A stretch of DNA of 64,000 bases from Xiphophorus maculatus (lineage: Eukaryota; Chordata; Actinopteri; Cyprinodontiformes; Poeciliidae). Numbering within the stretch: the first letter of the stretch is position 1; each line of letters begins with the position of its first letter. The position numbers were made by a program, and so were the translations under genes. Below are positions 51,286-64,000 of this stretch, one piece after another. The notes beneath the pieces are model-generated. The model was not told where the DNA came from and searched no databases. It was given only the letters and a program-made list of their open reading frames with translations. Where the stretch lies: NCBI RefSeq assembly GCF_002775205.1, contig NC_036454.1, forward strand, positions 620,001 to 684,000, written 5' to 3'.

Positions 51286-51564
51286 TCAGAGTTCATCATG
51301 CCGGAGTGGATCCTGGCTGGGCTGAATGAACACGCCTTCCATGGTGCGCCACAAGTTGTGCTGGTTGGGAGTGCTCATGCCGTGCACCTCGCGCTGGCCA
51401 CGGATCGGGTGGCCGTACTGCTCGCCTGTGATGCCAAGGAAGACGTCTGTGCCCACGTGTTTGAAGCGTACAGGCTCATCACGGTCCCAGTAGATTCCAT
51501 CACACTGGACTGTCCACACGTCCAGATCGTCACCCTCCCCATTCTCTCCAAAGGCGCTGACTTC
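51286..51564 (-). CDS. sdf2l1: sdf2l1 exon 3 (residues 127-218, stop)
   Basis: Encodes EVSAFGENGEGDDLDVW to PLRHDEL; stop TGA at 51286-51288. Confidence 0.95.
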   Translation of the reverse strand, partial: EVSAFGENGEGDDLDVWTVQCDGIYWDRDEPVRFKHVGTDVFLGITGEQYGHPIRGQREVHGMSTPNQHNLWRTMEGVFIQPSQDPLRHDEL

Positions 51565-54500
51565 CTATAAAAAGCAAGACAACTCAAGGTGGCAACAGAA
51601 TTGTTCGACCTTGTGATCTAGTTGTCATAATGTTGACAAATGGTAGCAATGCAATGTGTCCCTTTATCTTTTAAATATCAAAGAATGAGTTTAAATATAT
51701 CAAACTCTGTCAGCTAACTTTGTGTCCTTTAAATACTTTATAATGCTTTCTAAGTGCTACATTATGATTGAGGCTTCCCTAATATATTGGCAATTGTCAC
51801 TTAAATTCTCATTGCCGTTTCCATTTCCTTTCTTTCTCTTGCATATTTTCTACATTTAATCAAAACATGTTCAACCTTTTCCATTTCTCCACAATGAGAA
51901 CAAGCCCCTGATGGATGTTTCCCCATAATATTTTGCTGCTGCTTTTGTTAGTCTTCAGGGAGTTTTTATTTTTCTAGAAAAAGAAAAACCTTCTCGCTTA
52001 AATTAGTGTATTTCAGCAGTGCAACCTACAAAGTTAATATTTTTGGAATCCAGTCATTTTAATCTAAGTGCATGTCTTTAATATGGTTGTTTTGAGCTGC
52101 TGGGTCAAGTCAAAAGTACGGTATTTCCCATAAATCTGGTAGTGCTCAGATATACAAGTTTTTCTTTTGCTGTGAATGGAGCAGTACAATTCTAATGCTC
52201 AGATAACCTAGCTTTTCACCAGCCGTGAACGCTCATCTGCGGTACGAAAGAAATTGTCAATTTTTTTACAGAATCCCAAGTGAGATTTTGTGGCAAGAAA
52301 GTCTCAAAAATTGAAAGCTCAGGCATGCTGATCTGTGCACTAGTGTTGACTGATCCGTCCACTGCTGGTCATTTGTGCACAATTTGTAGTCACAATCATC
52401 ATAATAATAAGCAAATTGTTGTGACAGGTTTTTCTGCCCAACTTTGCACATGTTTTAATATCCTGTAATTACAAAATTGGAGAAATGAATTACATTTCAA
52501 ATTTGCACAATGTGTTCTCCTATAGTTAGCATTCACAGACTAGCCCATAGGTGTCACCTATGTGGGACTAATATCTGAAGAACTGAGGCCTATGCTAGCC
52601 TAGGAAATGTTGTGGGGCTTTGCACATCTTCAGTTTATTATTAATAAATCTGAACATTTTTCTGTAACAGGGCACAATGGCCTCATCTACAAAGCCAAGA
52701 GCAGAAAACGGAGGTTATAATTAACACAGTCACCAGAAGCAGACAATGACAGGCTGGAAAAAGGTTGTGCAAAACACCCCAATTCAGCTGATGGGGTCAG
52801 AGTGTGACTCATTCTGGTAGAGGAGGGGAAAACAACATCACAGCCTGCTGACCATGTCAATCCCTTCAGGACCACAGTCTTCTGATACGAACCTCAACCT
52901 GTATTAGCATTGTGTGTTTAATAAAGTGCTGGTAAACATTTTGTCCTTAGCAGACTAGAACAACAAAGAAAGAAAGCCTTGCGACACTGGAATTGTTTCA
53001 GTAGAAACAGCTGAAATAAGAAAAGTCTAAAGTAAGTTTGTGAAAACTTTTGACCTGGTTATTAGACAGAGGGGAGCTGAAGCGGTGTGTGTGAAGGTTC
53101 CGGCTGGTCTTCATGTGTGTGATCCGGATGGGCTGACCACATTTGATGGCTGACCCACGCTGACATGGACGTGTTGGCTTCCCACGGATCTGCCAGTAAC
53201 TGTTAGCATCGTCAGCACTTTCCACTCCAGTTACAGACTGCTGTCCACTACCTACACAGGCACACAGACACATCATACTGTAAGTAATAGACTTAAGCTT
53301 ATACCTTCATTTGTGTTTGCAAAACAAACTTGTTCAAATGAAAAATCTTCACACTGCAGTCATTCACCCATTCACATGCTGATCGTGACAAGCTAATCAT
53401 TCTATTGATTTTGTTTATGTGTCCAATTTAGTAGTACATTAAATAATATTTTTGTTATTCTGTGTCTCTGTTTCAGACTCAAGCAGGCAGGTAGTTAAGG
53501 AAAGAGCTTCATGAGAAGAACTAAAACATTTCTGTCCCTCTACTGGCTGCGTACCTCAGATAAAGTGTCCACTAAATTCAGACATATAGATCTAAAGGAC
53601 AAACTTTCTGGATGTTTCTGATCAAAGAATCACTTTGTTTGTGGTCATGCGTTGGAATCTCATTGAATTGCACAACAACTGAGGAGCATTTTGCATTTTA
53701 TACAATTGTTATTACTCTGCCTAGAGTGTGCGGTCTGGACGAGTTGTTTTGGCATACAAGAAAATGGTGGCTCACGTTTCTTCACTGTAAGTATATCATT
53801 GCAATTTTGTCTATTCAAAAAGATTTTTAAAAAAGGTGCAACCAATAGAAAAATAAATTCAACCGTTTTAAATTGTGGTGTAACAACAATATAGTTCTAG
53901 TAACTCGGCTATTCAACAATAATGGGTATTTAATTTTTTCTGAGTTCCTCCAAACTTCTGGTATTTCATTTTATTCTATTAGAATATCTTTTCTTTTTTT
54001 TTTACAAAAATATTTTTATTGAGATTTTCCACTTTGAAAATACAATCATGTAACTGTCTGAACAACTTTTCTTTGTAGTTAATACATGACAGTAATAATT
54101 CTTTCTCATATCAGAGAAGTGAATAACATGCATACAAAAAATGTTATCAACTGATTAAATTTAATCAATTTAAAACATTACACAAGTCCAAGGTGAGGAT
54201 CCATGTTTCTTTGTAGAATTCATAAAGGTAAGAATCAAGTTTAAATCCACCGCGTTTGCCCACTTCGTGCAGCTTAATATGAACCGCAAATGTGAGCTGC
54301 GCTCAGAGTTTACAGGTGTTCACTTTTGCACATTTAGAGGTGCGCGTTGAGCATGCACTGAGAATATTTCTTTGTGAACAAAGCATTATATGTGGCGTGT
54401 GCGTTGACGTCTCAACATGCTGACTCTGTTTGCGGTGATAAAGTTTGAGTTCTCGTTTAGACGGTACGTTATGGTGGTTACCCGTGGAGGAGCTTTCGAG

Positions 54501-56962
54501 CTCGCCTCGTGACTAGCGCAGCACTCTGGTTTATTTTTATTTTAGTTTGTTTTTTGCGTTGACACAATGCATATCAAATGCTTTGTCAACTTGGAGTCAG
54601 GTAGAGTTGCCGCGCGGGCGCGTGAGATCACAACAATTTGTCCCATGAAGCTTGGGCAACCAAAACATGAGTTTTGGCTCTAAAAGAGCTGATATGGCGC
54701 TCATTAAAAACTCAACAGACACTTAAAAGAAGAGATTCTAAAGCCACATAGATTAAATCTACAATCAGCTGCAGAGATGCTCAGTGCAGCGGGTCTAGCT
54801 CATTATATAGGGCTTTTCCAATGTTGAATTAGGCCTTGAGCCTAATTTGACTTAGGGGCCCCTCTTGATGTTAAGAACATCAGTACCACTAACAGTATTT
54901 CACCATGGATTTAGTGAAATCTGGGAGAGGAGCCTAGTTTAATTGGCAAAGTTTAAAAGCAGCCAGGGATAATTGTAGTTTACTAAGATGTATTTATGAA
55001 CAGTTAAAACTCAAAGATTAAACTGAGAGCATCAGATTGTAGCTACAATCTAACTATGAAGATTGTTCTCTAAACTTTTGCAAAGCAAATTTGCCAGCTC
55101 CTTAAAATCTTAAATTTAAATGTTAAACATTTTAATATCTTTTAATTTATCTATGCTGAAACCATTGAATCAAATTTAGCACCATCGATATTTATGCCTT
55201 ACACTGTAACAAATGGCTGTAAAAACTACAGCATGAAAATACAGTAAGGTGGCTGGGTTTTGAAAATACAGCTCTTTACTGTGATCTGAAATGCGTATGG
55301 AAAGTATATGGGACGTGATTGGACCGCTGGATCACGTGCAGAAATTTACAGCTGTACTATAAATTTTTAATGTGCAGTTACATTGTGGGATATTTACTGG
55401 CTGGAGGCTAACGTTCACAGGCTAGAGGGCGGGCCAACAATTAGTTCACCTAGAATATGCAGATGACTATATTCTGGTCTTTTTGCGGAAGTTGTTTGAG
55501 GGTAGGATGCCTCAGCTGTTTTTTTCTTTGTCTTTTTTTCTCACAAACAGGACTGTCAACGGTGACGTCGGCATCTATTTTGACATCAGAACCTCTCTCC
55601 CGCAGAGGGTTATCTAGTTCACAGCAGCACGTTACACACGGGGAGCTACGAACAGCGAAATACTTTTTCCACGACAGCTGACAGCAACAAGAGTTGAACA
55701 GCTTCAACTTTCTTGTGTTGGGTCTTTAGCCAACATTGTGCACATCTAGTTTACTAGCCCGTAATTTCACGTGCACGAATTACACCGGTCTTCGCTGGCT
55801 GGATGATAACATAGTGCTGCCTCATCACAGGATATGAATGTAGAGGAACATTTCTAAACCAACGTTTAAAACAAACTGACTTTCTATAAACCTTCCTGAA
55901 CATAAAAACCTGGAAAACTAAGAACCTTCAGACATGGTTGGTTTGAGACAACAAAACATTTTTCAGAATGTGCATATTTGATATGGGCTTCATGTTGCCG
56001 TTGGCGGTATCATAAAAGGGTGGGGCATCCAAGAACTAGAAATTAAAATAGATCTTATCAATCAGTTGGCTCCTGAACAAGTTTGGCAGTTGCGATTATT
56101 ATTTTTCAACTTAACAGAAAAGCATATATGGCCCACTGGTGTCACAAAAGGGTCAAATGGTAGAATACCCAATGAGCCGCAAACCGAGGGGGTGTGGCTA
56201 GACGCCTGTCAATCATTCTGAGCGCTGACAGACAGTAAGGCTGTATGGGGCTGTCAGAAGTTAGCCCTCTGGAAAGACCCCGGGATTTTCCCCAGGTTTG
56301 TTGAAAATTTAACAAAATGTGATACATTATTTCTAAACTGTATTTATTTTTAGGTATTTAATTTTAAGTTGTTTATTTTAACAACTTTATTGTAAATGTC
56401 AGGGAGGGCTTAGCCCTACTAGCCTACTTATACCAGCCATCCCTGATACATACATACACGCACACACACACACACACACACACATATATCCACCAAAGGT
56501 GGTGGAGAATGCCAGAGCTAAGATCCTGTGGGACTTCCAGATCCAGACAGACAAAATGGTAATGGCGAACCAACATTGTCATTGTCGTAGACATTGTCGT
56601 AGTGGATAAACAACAGAGGAAAGCCGTTGTGGTAGATGTAGCAATACCAAGCAACTGCAACATCAGGAAAAAGGAGCACGAGAAACTGGAGAAATACCAG
56701 GGCCTCAGGGAGGAACTGAAAAAGGCCTGGAAGGTGAAGACCACAGTGGTGCCTGTGGTCATCGGAGCCCTCGGGGCAGTCACCCCCAAACTGGACCAAT
56801 GGCTACAACAGATCCCAGGAACAACATCAGACATCTCAGTCCAGAAATGTGCCGTCCTTGGCACAGCCAAGATACTGCGCAGGACCCTCAAGTTCCCAGG
56901 CCTCTGGTAGAGGACCCGAGCTCAGAGGATGAGAGAGACCACCCGCAGAGGGTGAGAAGGGA

Positions 56963-57026
<64 letters not shown>

Positions 57027-57949
57027 AACTGTTCTGTATTGATTACTTTTTTCCCAATAAAGTTTTTTTTAAAAATCTTTCAAAAAAGGTTTTGTGAGGC
57101 AACAGCGCCACCCTGAGGACAACATTAAATACAACCTTGTTTTAGATTAAACTAAATTAAATACAATTGAATCTGTAAAACTGGCCTGTAAAACATCTAC
57201 TGGCTGTAGATGTAAGACACGCAGTCTTACATCTATAGCAGTTGGTTATCTAACCATCTAATTAATAAATTCTTCCATCCATCAGTCTTTCAAAATAAGG
57301 ACACTAAACTGAAATTATACTGATTCCTGTAGAACTAAATAAACAGCACTACATGGTAACGACTAAAGATGGCAGGAGGCGAAAACAAATTCAAACACAA
57401 ATACAAAATTATACCACAGTAGTGGTAAAGTATAACCCAGTTCACCTGATGATTTCACATCCATGCAATATTGACAAGGCTGGGCATTTAAAAAAAGAAG
57501 AGCTGAACATTTTTAAGAAATCTCTTTGAGTCTTGCATAAAATCAGCTTTAACAGATTTTAGAATGAAGCATGTAATTTAATCTTCCCTGGCATGAGCAG
57601 GAGAAGCTCTGTTACTGTTCAGCTATTAACTGTAAGGCGCTCTAGACTCTAGAGCCTTTGAGGGGATCCAGAAGCTTTCACACACATAAATTAACTTTAC
57701 AAAGTTAAAACAACATCTTCATAGCTTTACTGGTCAATACTTTGATTTTACATTGGGCCTGCAGTTACCTGAGCCGTATTTGACATCATGTGAATGTAGA
57801 CGGACGTTGTGTCGGGTGTTGAGCAGTTTGACAAGCGAGCCGCAAGTCACATAGTTTAACTCCGATTCTCTCCCCTTGCAGTCAGACAACAGCAGCAGAA
57901 GCAGCGGCAACAGCAGCAGCTGCCACCGGAACAACCACAACCTCTCCAT
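51286..57949 (-). CDS. sdf2l1: Stromal cell-derived factor 2-like 1 (complete, three exons)
   Basis: Exons 57769-57949, 53055-53251 and 51286-51564 join in phase into 218 codons plus TGA; human SDF2L1 has 221. The start ATG (57947-57949) is followed by a signal peptide with a Leu run, residues 1 to about 26. MIR repeats fill the rest: VTCGSLVKLLNTRHNVRLHS, SGSGQQSVTGV, NLHTHRFSSPLSNNQ, EVSAFGENGEGDDLDVWTV and RFKHVGTDVFLGITGEQYG. It ends with the ER retention signal HDEL. HDEL and the DDLD motif favour SDF2L1 over SDF2. In mammals it works in the ER lumen with ERdj3 and BiP and is induced by ER stress. Confidence 0.95.
51565..53054 (-). other. sdf2l1: sdf2l1 intron 2
   Basis: A 1.5 kb intron without a recognisable element or gene. 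Confidence 0.6.
53055..53251 (-). CDS. sdf2l1: sdf2l1 exon 2 (residues 61-126)
   Basis: Encodes GSGQQSVTGVESADDANSYW through SSPLSNNQ, then donor GTCAAAAG. Phase 0 at the 3' side. Confidence 0.94.
53252..54829 (-). other. sdf2l1: sdf2l1 intron 1, proximal part
   Basis: Nothing certain. A poly-T/TTTTATTGAG stretch at 53992-54130 resembles the antisense 3' end of an L1-like LINE. Confidence 0.3.
54830..55170 (-). repeat. Unclassified interspersed element, third, older copy
   Basis: It aligns, with many differences, to 11750-11990: both run through GGGAGA..GAG.C, TTTAATTGGC/TTCATTGGCC, GATGTATTT.TGAACA, and end TCTTTAAACTTTT-CAAA. It is in the same orientation as the copy at 10243-12020 and truncated. 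Confidence 0.65.
55171..56457. other. Intronic, unclassified
   Basis: CACTGTAACAAATGGCTGTA and TACAGTAAGG motifs at about 55203-55260 recall the AT-rich repeat at 2591-3256. No gene is seen. Confidence 0.3.
56458..57022 (+). mobile_element. R4/Dong/Rex6-type retrotransposon, 3' end copy in (CA)n/(TA)n
   Basis: About 470 bases (56489-56970) match the last part of the element at 58638-60700, covering the endonuclease domain (AVVVDVAIPSNCNIRKKEHE) to KFPGLW and the same 3' end GAGAAGGGAATTTT. The left flank is (CA)n-(TA)n (56458-56488) and the right flank (TA)n to 57022. Near 56572-56600 it has a short extra repeat that breaks the frame. It lies in sdf2l1 intron 1, antisense. Confidence 0.85.
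57207..57235. repeat. 12-base-arm hairpin
   Basis: TAGATGTAAGAC (57207-57218) and its inverse (57224-57235) are separated by five bases, in sdf2l1 intron 1. Confidence 0.85.
57769..57949 (-). CDS. sdf2l1: sdf2l1 exon 1 coding part (residues 1-61)
   Basis: Encodes the signal peptide (LLLLPLLLLLL) and the first MIR strand to HDVKYGS. A CAG/CAA-rich + strand stretch (57885-57925) is simply the Leu-coding repeat of the leader. The frame is open further upstream, but the ATG at 57949 gives a proper leader. Confidence 0.92.
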
Positions 57950-58090
57950 GTTTGCAGCTCGCTCGCTCTCACACCCGGTATGCTCAGCCTCTGCTCGTAA
58001 GAGCACTACTTCAGTCCACAACCAATCAACACCTGACAAGTCCCAAAACACGGAAATAAATGTCAGCATGTGATTGGTCAGTGTACCTTT
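57950..58090 (-). promoter_or_regulatory. sdf2l1: Probable sdf2l1 promoter and 5' UTR
   Basis: On the gene strand a CCAAT box lies at 58073-58077 and an inverted one at 58022-58026, about 125 and 75 bases before the ATG. I looked for the full ER stress element (CCAAT-N9-CCACG) and did not find a good match. Confidence 0.4.
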
Positions 58091-58579
58091 ATGTTTCGTC
58101 GGAATGTTTACGACATGCCGGAAGGGACAATCATGTGTATTATAATATCAAATTATAATAAAATACTCTTTAAGAGCACACTTATACGTCTCCTGGATTA
58201 CTATCTCCCCCGTCTTCAATTACTGATTGTCCTGTAGGTAAAATATGTTTCTCACTGCGTCCACAAAAAGATATAAATCAAGGTATTTGTGTTCTGTTTT
58301 AAAAACAGTGTTACTGCCCCATATGTCATTTTATTCTTGTCACGTAATATTAAAAATATAAATAGGACAAAAGTCTGGATGTTTCCATATAAATTTTTAA
58401 TAACTAATAAAATTAGAGAGGTGTCTTACAAAATTATACACAAATATTGTGCAGCTATTCACTACATGCTACAATTCAAAAAGGATATTAACACAAAATG
58501 CTCACTATGTGATTCTCACCCTGAAACGTGTTGTTCACCTTTTTTAGCTTTGCATTTATACAAAAAAGTTTTGTATAAA

Positions 58580-58581
<2 letters not shown>

Positions 58582-58637
<56 letters not shown>
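58582..58637. repeat. (TA)n microsatellite, 5' flank of the R4-type element
   Basis: About 28 TA units run directly into the truncated element. Reading frames through it give only Tyr-Ile repeats and are not meaningful. Confidence 0.95.
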
Positions 58638-58640
<3 letters not shown>

Positions 58641-60694
58641 CCCTGAATTGTTAACTGAAGGGCGGACAATCCTAATCCAGAAGGATCCATCAAAGGGTCC
58701 AGTCCCACCCAACTACCGACCAATAACCTGCCTCTCCACAACATGGAAGCTCATGTCAGGCATCATAGCGGCCAAGATAAGCAAACACATGAATAAACAC
58801 ATGAGCACGGCACAGAAAGGTATCGGTGTAAATAGCAGAGGAGCCAAACACCAACTCCTCGTAGACCGCACAGTTGCCCGAGACTGCAAAACCCGACACA
58901 CCAACCTGTGCATGGCTTGGATTGATTACAAGAAAGCCTATGACTCAATGCCGCATACTTGGATCATTGAATGCTTAGAGATGTATAACATTAACAGGAC
59001 TCTGAGAGCCTTCATTGCAAACTCGATGAAGTTGTGGAAAACCACCCTTGAAGCCAACTACAAACCACTTGCACAAGTGTCCATCAAATGTGGCATGCAC
59101 CAAGGAGATGCTCTGTCCCCGCTACTGTTCTGCATAGGCCTGAACCCCCTCAGCCAAATTATCAACAAGACTGGCTATGGATACCGACTCAAAAATGGGG
59201 CCAACATCAGTCACCTTCTCTACATGGATGACATCAAGCTGTATGCCAAGAGTGAGCGAGACATCGACTCACTGATCCACACCACCAGGATTTACAGCAC
59301 GGACATTGGGATGTCATTTGGACTAGAGAAGTGTGGTCGGCTGATCACAAAGAGGGGGAGGGTCATCCGCACAGAAGGGGTCTCACTCCCAGAAGGAACA
59401 ATAGCAGACATAGAGGACAGTTACAAGTACCTAGGTATACCACAAGCAAATGGCAACCTCGATGAGGTCACAAGGAAAGGAGCCACAGCTAAATACCTCC
59501 AACGAATAAGGCAAGTCCTGAGAAGCCAGCTCAATGGCAAGAACAAAATCCGTGCGATAAACAGCTATGCCCTGCCAGTAATCAGATACCCTGCTGGAAT
59601 AATTAGCTGGCCAAAGGAGGAGATAAAAGCCACGGATATTAAGACTAGAAAACTACTAACAATACATGGAGGGTTCCATCCCAAATCCAGCACCCTGAGA
59701 CTGTACACGAGCCGCAAGGAAGGAGGCAGAGGACTAGTGAGTGTGAGAACCACAGTCCAGGACGAAACAACTAAGATCCATAAATACATCAGGGACAAAG
59801 CCTCAACAGACAATGTGCTCAGTGAATATCTCAGACAACAGGGAATGGAGGTTGAGGTGCCAGAGATACCATCATGGGAGGACAAGCCCCTACATGGGAT
59901 GTACCACCAGCAAATAACCCAAGTGGCTGATATCAGTAAATCCTACCAATGGCTGGAAAAAGCTGGACTCAAGGACAGCACAGAGGCCCTCATCCTGGCC
60001 GCCCAGGAACAGGCCCTAAACACCAGAGCAATAGAGGCCCAGATATACCACACCAGACAAGACCCAAGGTGTAGGTGGTGCAAGGAGGCCCCTGAGACAG
60101 TCCAGCACATAACAGCAGGGTGCAAGATACTGGCAGGGAAAGCGTACATGGAACGACATAACCAAGTTGCAGGCATAGTGTACAGAAACATCTGTGCAGA
60201 ATATGGACTGGAAACCCCGAGATCAAAGTGGGAAACACCCCCAAAGGTGACGGAGAACGCCAGAGCTAAGATCCTGTGGGTCTTCCAGATCCAGACAGAC
60301 AAAATGGTAATGGCGAACCAACCAGACATTGTCGTAGTGGATAAACAACAGAGGAAAGCCGTTGTGGTAGATGTAGCAATACCAAGCGACTGCAACATCA
60401 GGAAAAAGGAGCACGAGAAACTAGAGAAATACCAGGGCCTCAGGGAGGAACTGGAGAGGGCCTGGAAGGTGAAGACCACAGTGGTGCCTGTGGTCATCGG
60501 GGCCCTCGGGGCAGTCACCCCCAAACTGGACCAATGGCTACAACAGATCCCAGGAACAACATCAGACATCTCAGTCCAGAAATGTGCAGTCCTTGGCACA
60601 GCCAAGATACTGCGCAGGACCCTCAAGCTCCCAGGCCTCTGGTAGAGGACCCGAGCTCAGAGGATAAGAACCACCCGCGGTGGGTGAGAAGGGA

Positions 60695-60700
<6 letters not shown>
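58638..60700 (+). mobile_element. R4/Dong/Rex6-type non-LTR retrotransposon, long open frame
   Basis: An uninterrupted frame ends at TAG 60643-60645 and covers about 669 codons. Reverse transcriptase: NYRPITCLSTTWKLMSGII, MAWIDYKKAYDSMPHTWI, GMHQGDALSPLLF and the catalytic YMDD. A zinc knuckle follows, CRWCKEAPETVQHITAGC (C-x2-C-x7-H-x4-C). The C-terminal restriction-like endonuclease has PDIVVVD with AVVVDVAIP. The N-terminal part of the ORF is missing by 5' truncation. The 3' end is GAGAAGGGAATTTTT plus (TA)n. I place it in the R4 clade by domain layout and microsatellite target; R2 or Hero-like is a less likely alternative. Confidence 0.9.

Positions 60701-60729
<29 letters not shown>
60701..60729. 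repeat. (TA)n microsatellite, 3' flank of the R4-type element
   Basis: About 14 TA units directly follow the element's 3' end. Confidence 0.95.
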
Positions 60730-60732
<3 letters not shown>

Positions 60733-61360
60733 CAACAAAGCCCTCTTTTCCTGAATTTCTTTTTATTTTATAACCTTCAATAAACTTTTGACATAACAGG
60801 AAATATTTGAGAAAAGCTTTGAATAAGGGTCATGTTTTATACATTTAGATGTATGATTTAGATAATGTTTAAAATATCTAACTTTGGCTTTTGGAGGGTA
60901 CGGTATAACAATTGCAAAATTGACTTTGATATAAATGATCAGTAATAAGACCACAGACCAATGTTACTTAACAAAAATCACTGTGGAGAAAGAAAATTTG
61001 CAAGGGAATGCCACCCCTGTGTAACCTAAATAAATGGTGCTGAATCTCTAATATTAAGTCTTTCCTATTTTTTTCTTTTCCCTGAATACTACTACTTTGG
61101 AAAGCGTGCACACTACCACCCTGTCTGGTCGAACCTCCTCTAGTCACTTCAAGCTTATTATGACTGCCACCATCTCAGCTGTAAAAACAGATAGTTGATC
61201 TGAGAAGCATTTGGAAATTTATATTTTAAACTCTTGAATAAATATTCCTATTCCCACATATCGTTTTGTGTAAGCATTAAAGTACTGGCATCCAGATCCT
61301 AATATATTCCACCTGATGAGGAAATGTGTGCTAAAACACCTGCAGCAGATCAAGTGCCCT
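60730..61360. other. Intergenic, nothing recognised
   Basis: AT-rich sequence without a recognisable gene or repeat. Confidence 0.3.

Positions 61361-64000
<2,640 letters not shown>

Noticed and set aside
57876..58073. Ser/Asn-rich + strand frame with CAG/AGC repeats
   Set aside because: It is the complement of the Leu-rich sdf2l1 signal peptide and its 5' UTR.
58073..58095. ER stress element upstream of sdf2l1
   Set aside because: CCAAT boxes are present, but neither is followed at nine bases by CCACG, and ATTGG is not followed by N-CCACG.
59943..60626. 227-codon - strand open frame, and the similar one at 56424-56891
   Set aside because: Antisense shadows of the R4-type element's endonuclease region; Ser/Leu/Cys-rich composition without family resemblance.

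Overview
This is a piece of a vertebrate nuclear genome, almost certainly a percomorph-type teleost fish. Genes are interrupted by GT-AG introns, AT-rich introns are packed with fish transposon families (Rex3, L2-like and L1-like LINEs, Tc1, hAT, piggyBac, pogo-like, an R4-clade retrotransposon, a tRNA-derived SINE), and the two clear genes have closest recalled relatives in bony fish and mammals. The species cannot be named from sequence alone.

Layout. (1) 1-1727, + strand: three exons of a decayed SAMD3-like gene copy whose 5' end lies outside the window. (2) 6055-48600, - strand: the complete gene for HMG-CoA reductase (hmgcr), the rate-limiting enzyme of cholesterol synthesis. Nineteen coding exons join in frame into 884 codons; membrane/sterol-sensing domain, linker and catalytic domain are all present. 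The gene is about 41 kb although the coding sequence is only 2.65 kb, because the introns carry nested transposons. (3) 51286-57949, - strand: the complete three-exon sdf2l1 gene (218 aa, signal peptide, MIR repeats, C-terminal HDEL), an ER chaperone-associated protein. (4) 58.1-64 kb: intergenic sequence with a long open R4/Dong/Rex6-type reverse transcriptase reading frame inserted in a (TA)n array, and an L2-like LINE tail.

Mobile elements by region: 2.6-5.2 kb AT-rich repeat, an unclassified element and an L2-like scrap; 7.69-9.34 kb a Tc1-like element with both ends; 9.55-12.0 kb two solo LTRs and an inverted copy of the 3.3-4.4 kb element; 13.0-21.3 kb one L1-like LINE split by a hAT-like composite and a possible LTR; 22.3-23.9 kb L2-like LINE; 27.3-31.5 kb piggyBac remnant with solo LTR, a Copia element lacking its reverse transcriptase, a hAT end and a Ty3/Gypsy scrap; 37.5-47.2 kb piggyBac MITE, pogo-like MITE containing two further insertions, LINE, hAT MITE, L2 tail, Tc1 remnant; 49-50.6 kb hAT and L1 scraps; 54.8-57 kb older repeats and an R4-type 3' end.

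The two intact genes are not an operon and share only neighbourhood and strand; both products act at the endoplasmic reticulum. I found no CRISPR array, rRNA gene or standalone tRNA gene, and no convincing previously undescribed gene system. The most informative observations are insertions whose target-site duplications can be read exactly, a solo LTR lying 23 bp from an hmgcr splice acceptor, and an R4-type element delimited at both ends by (TA)n.
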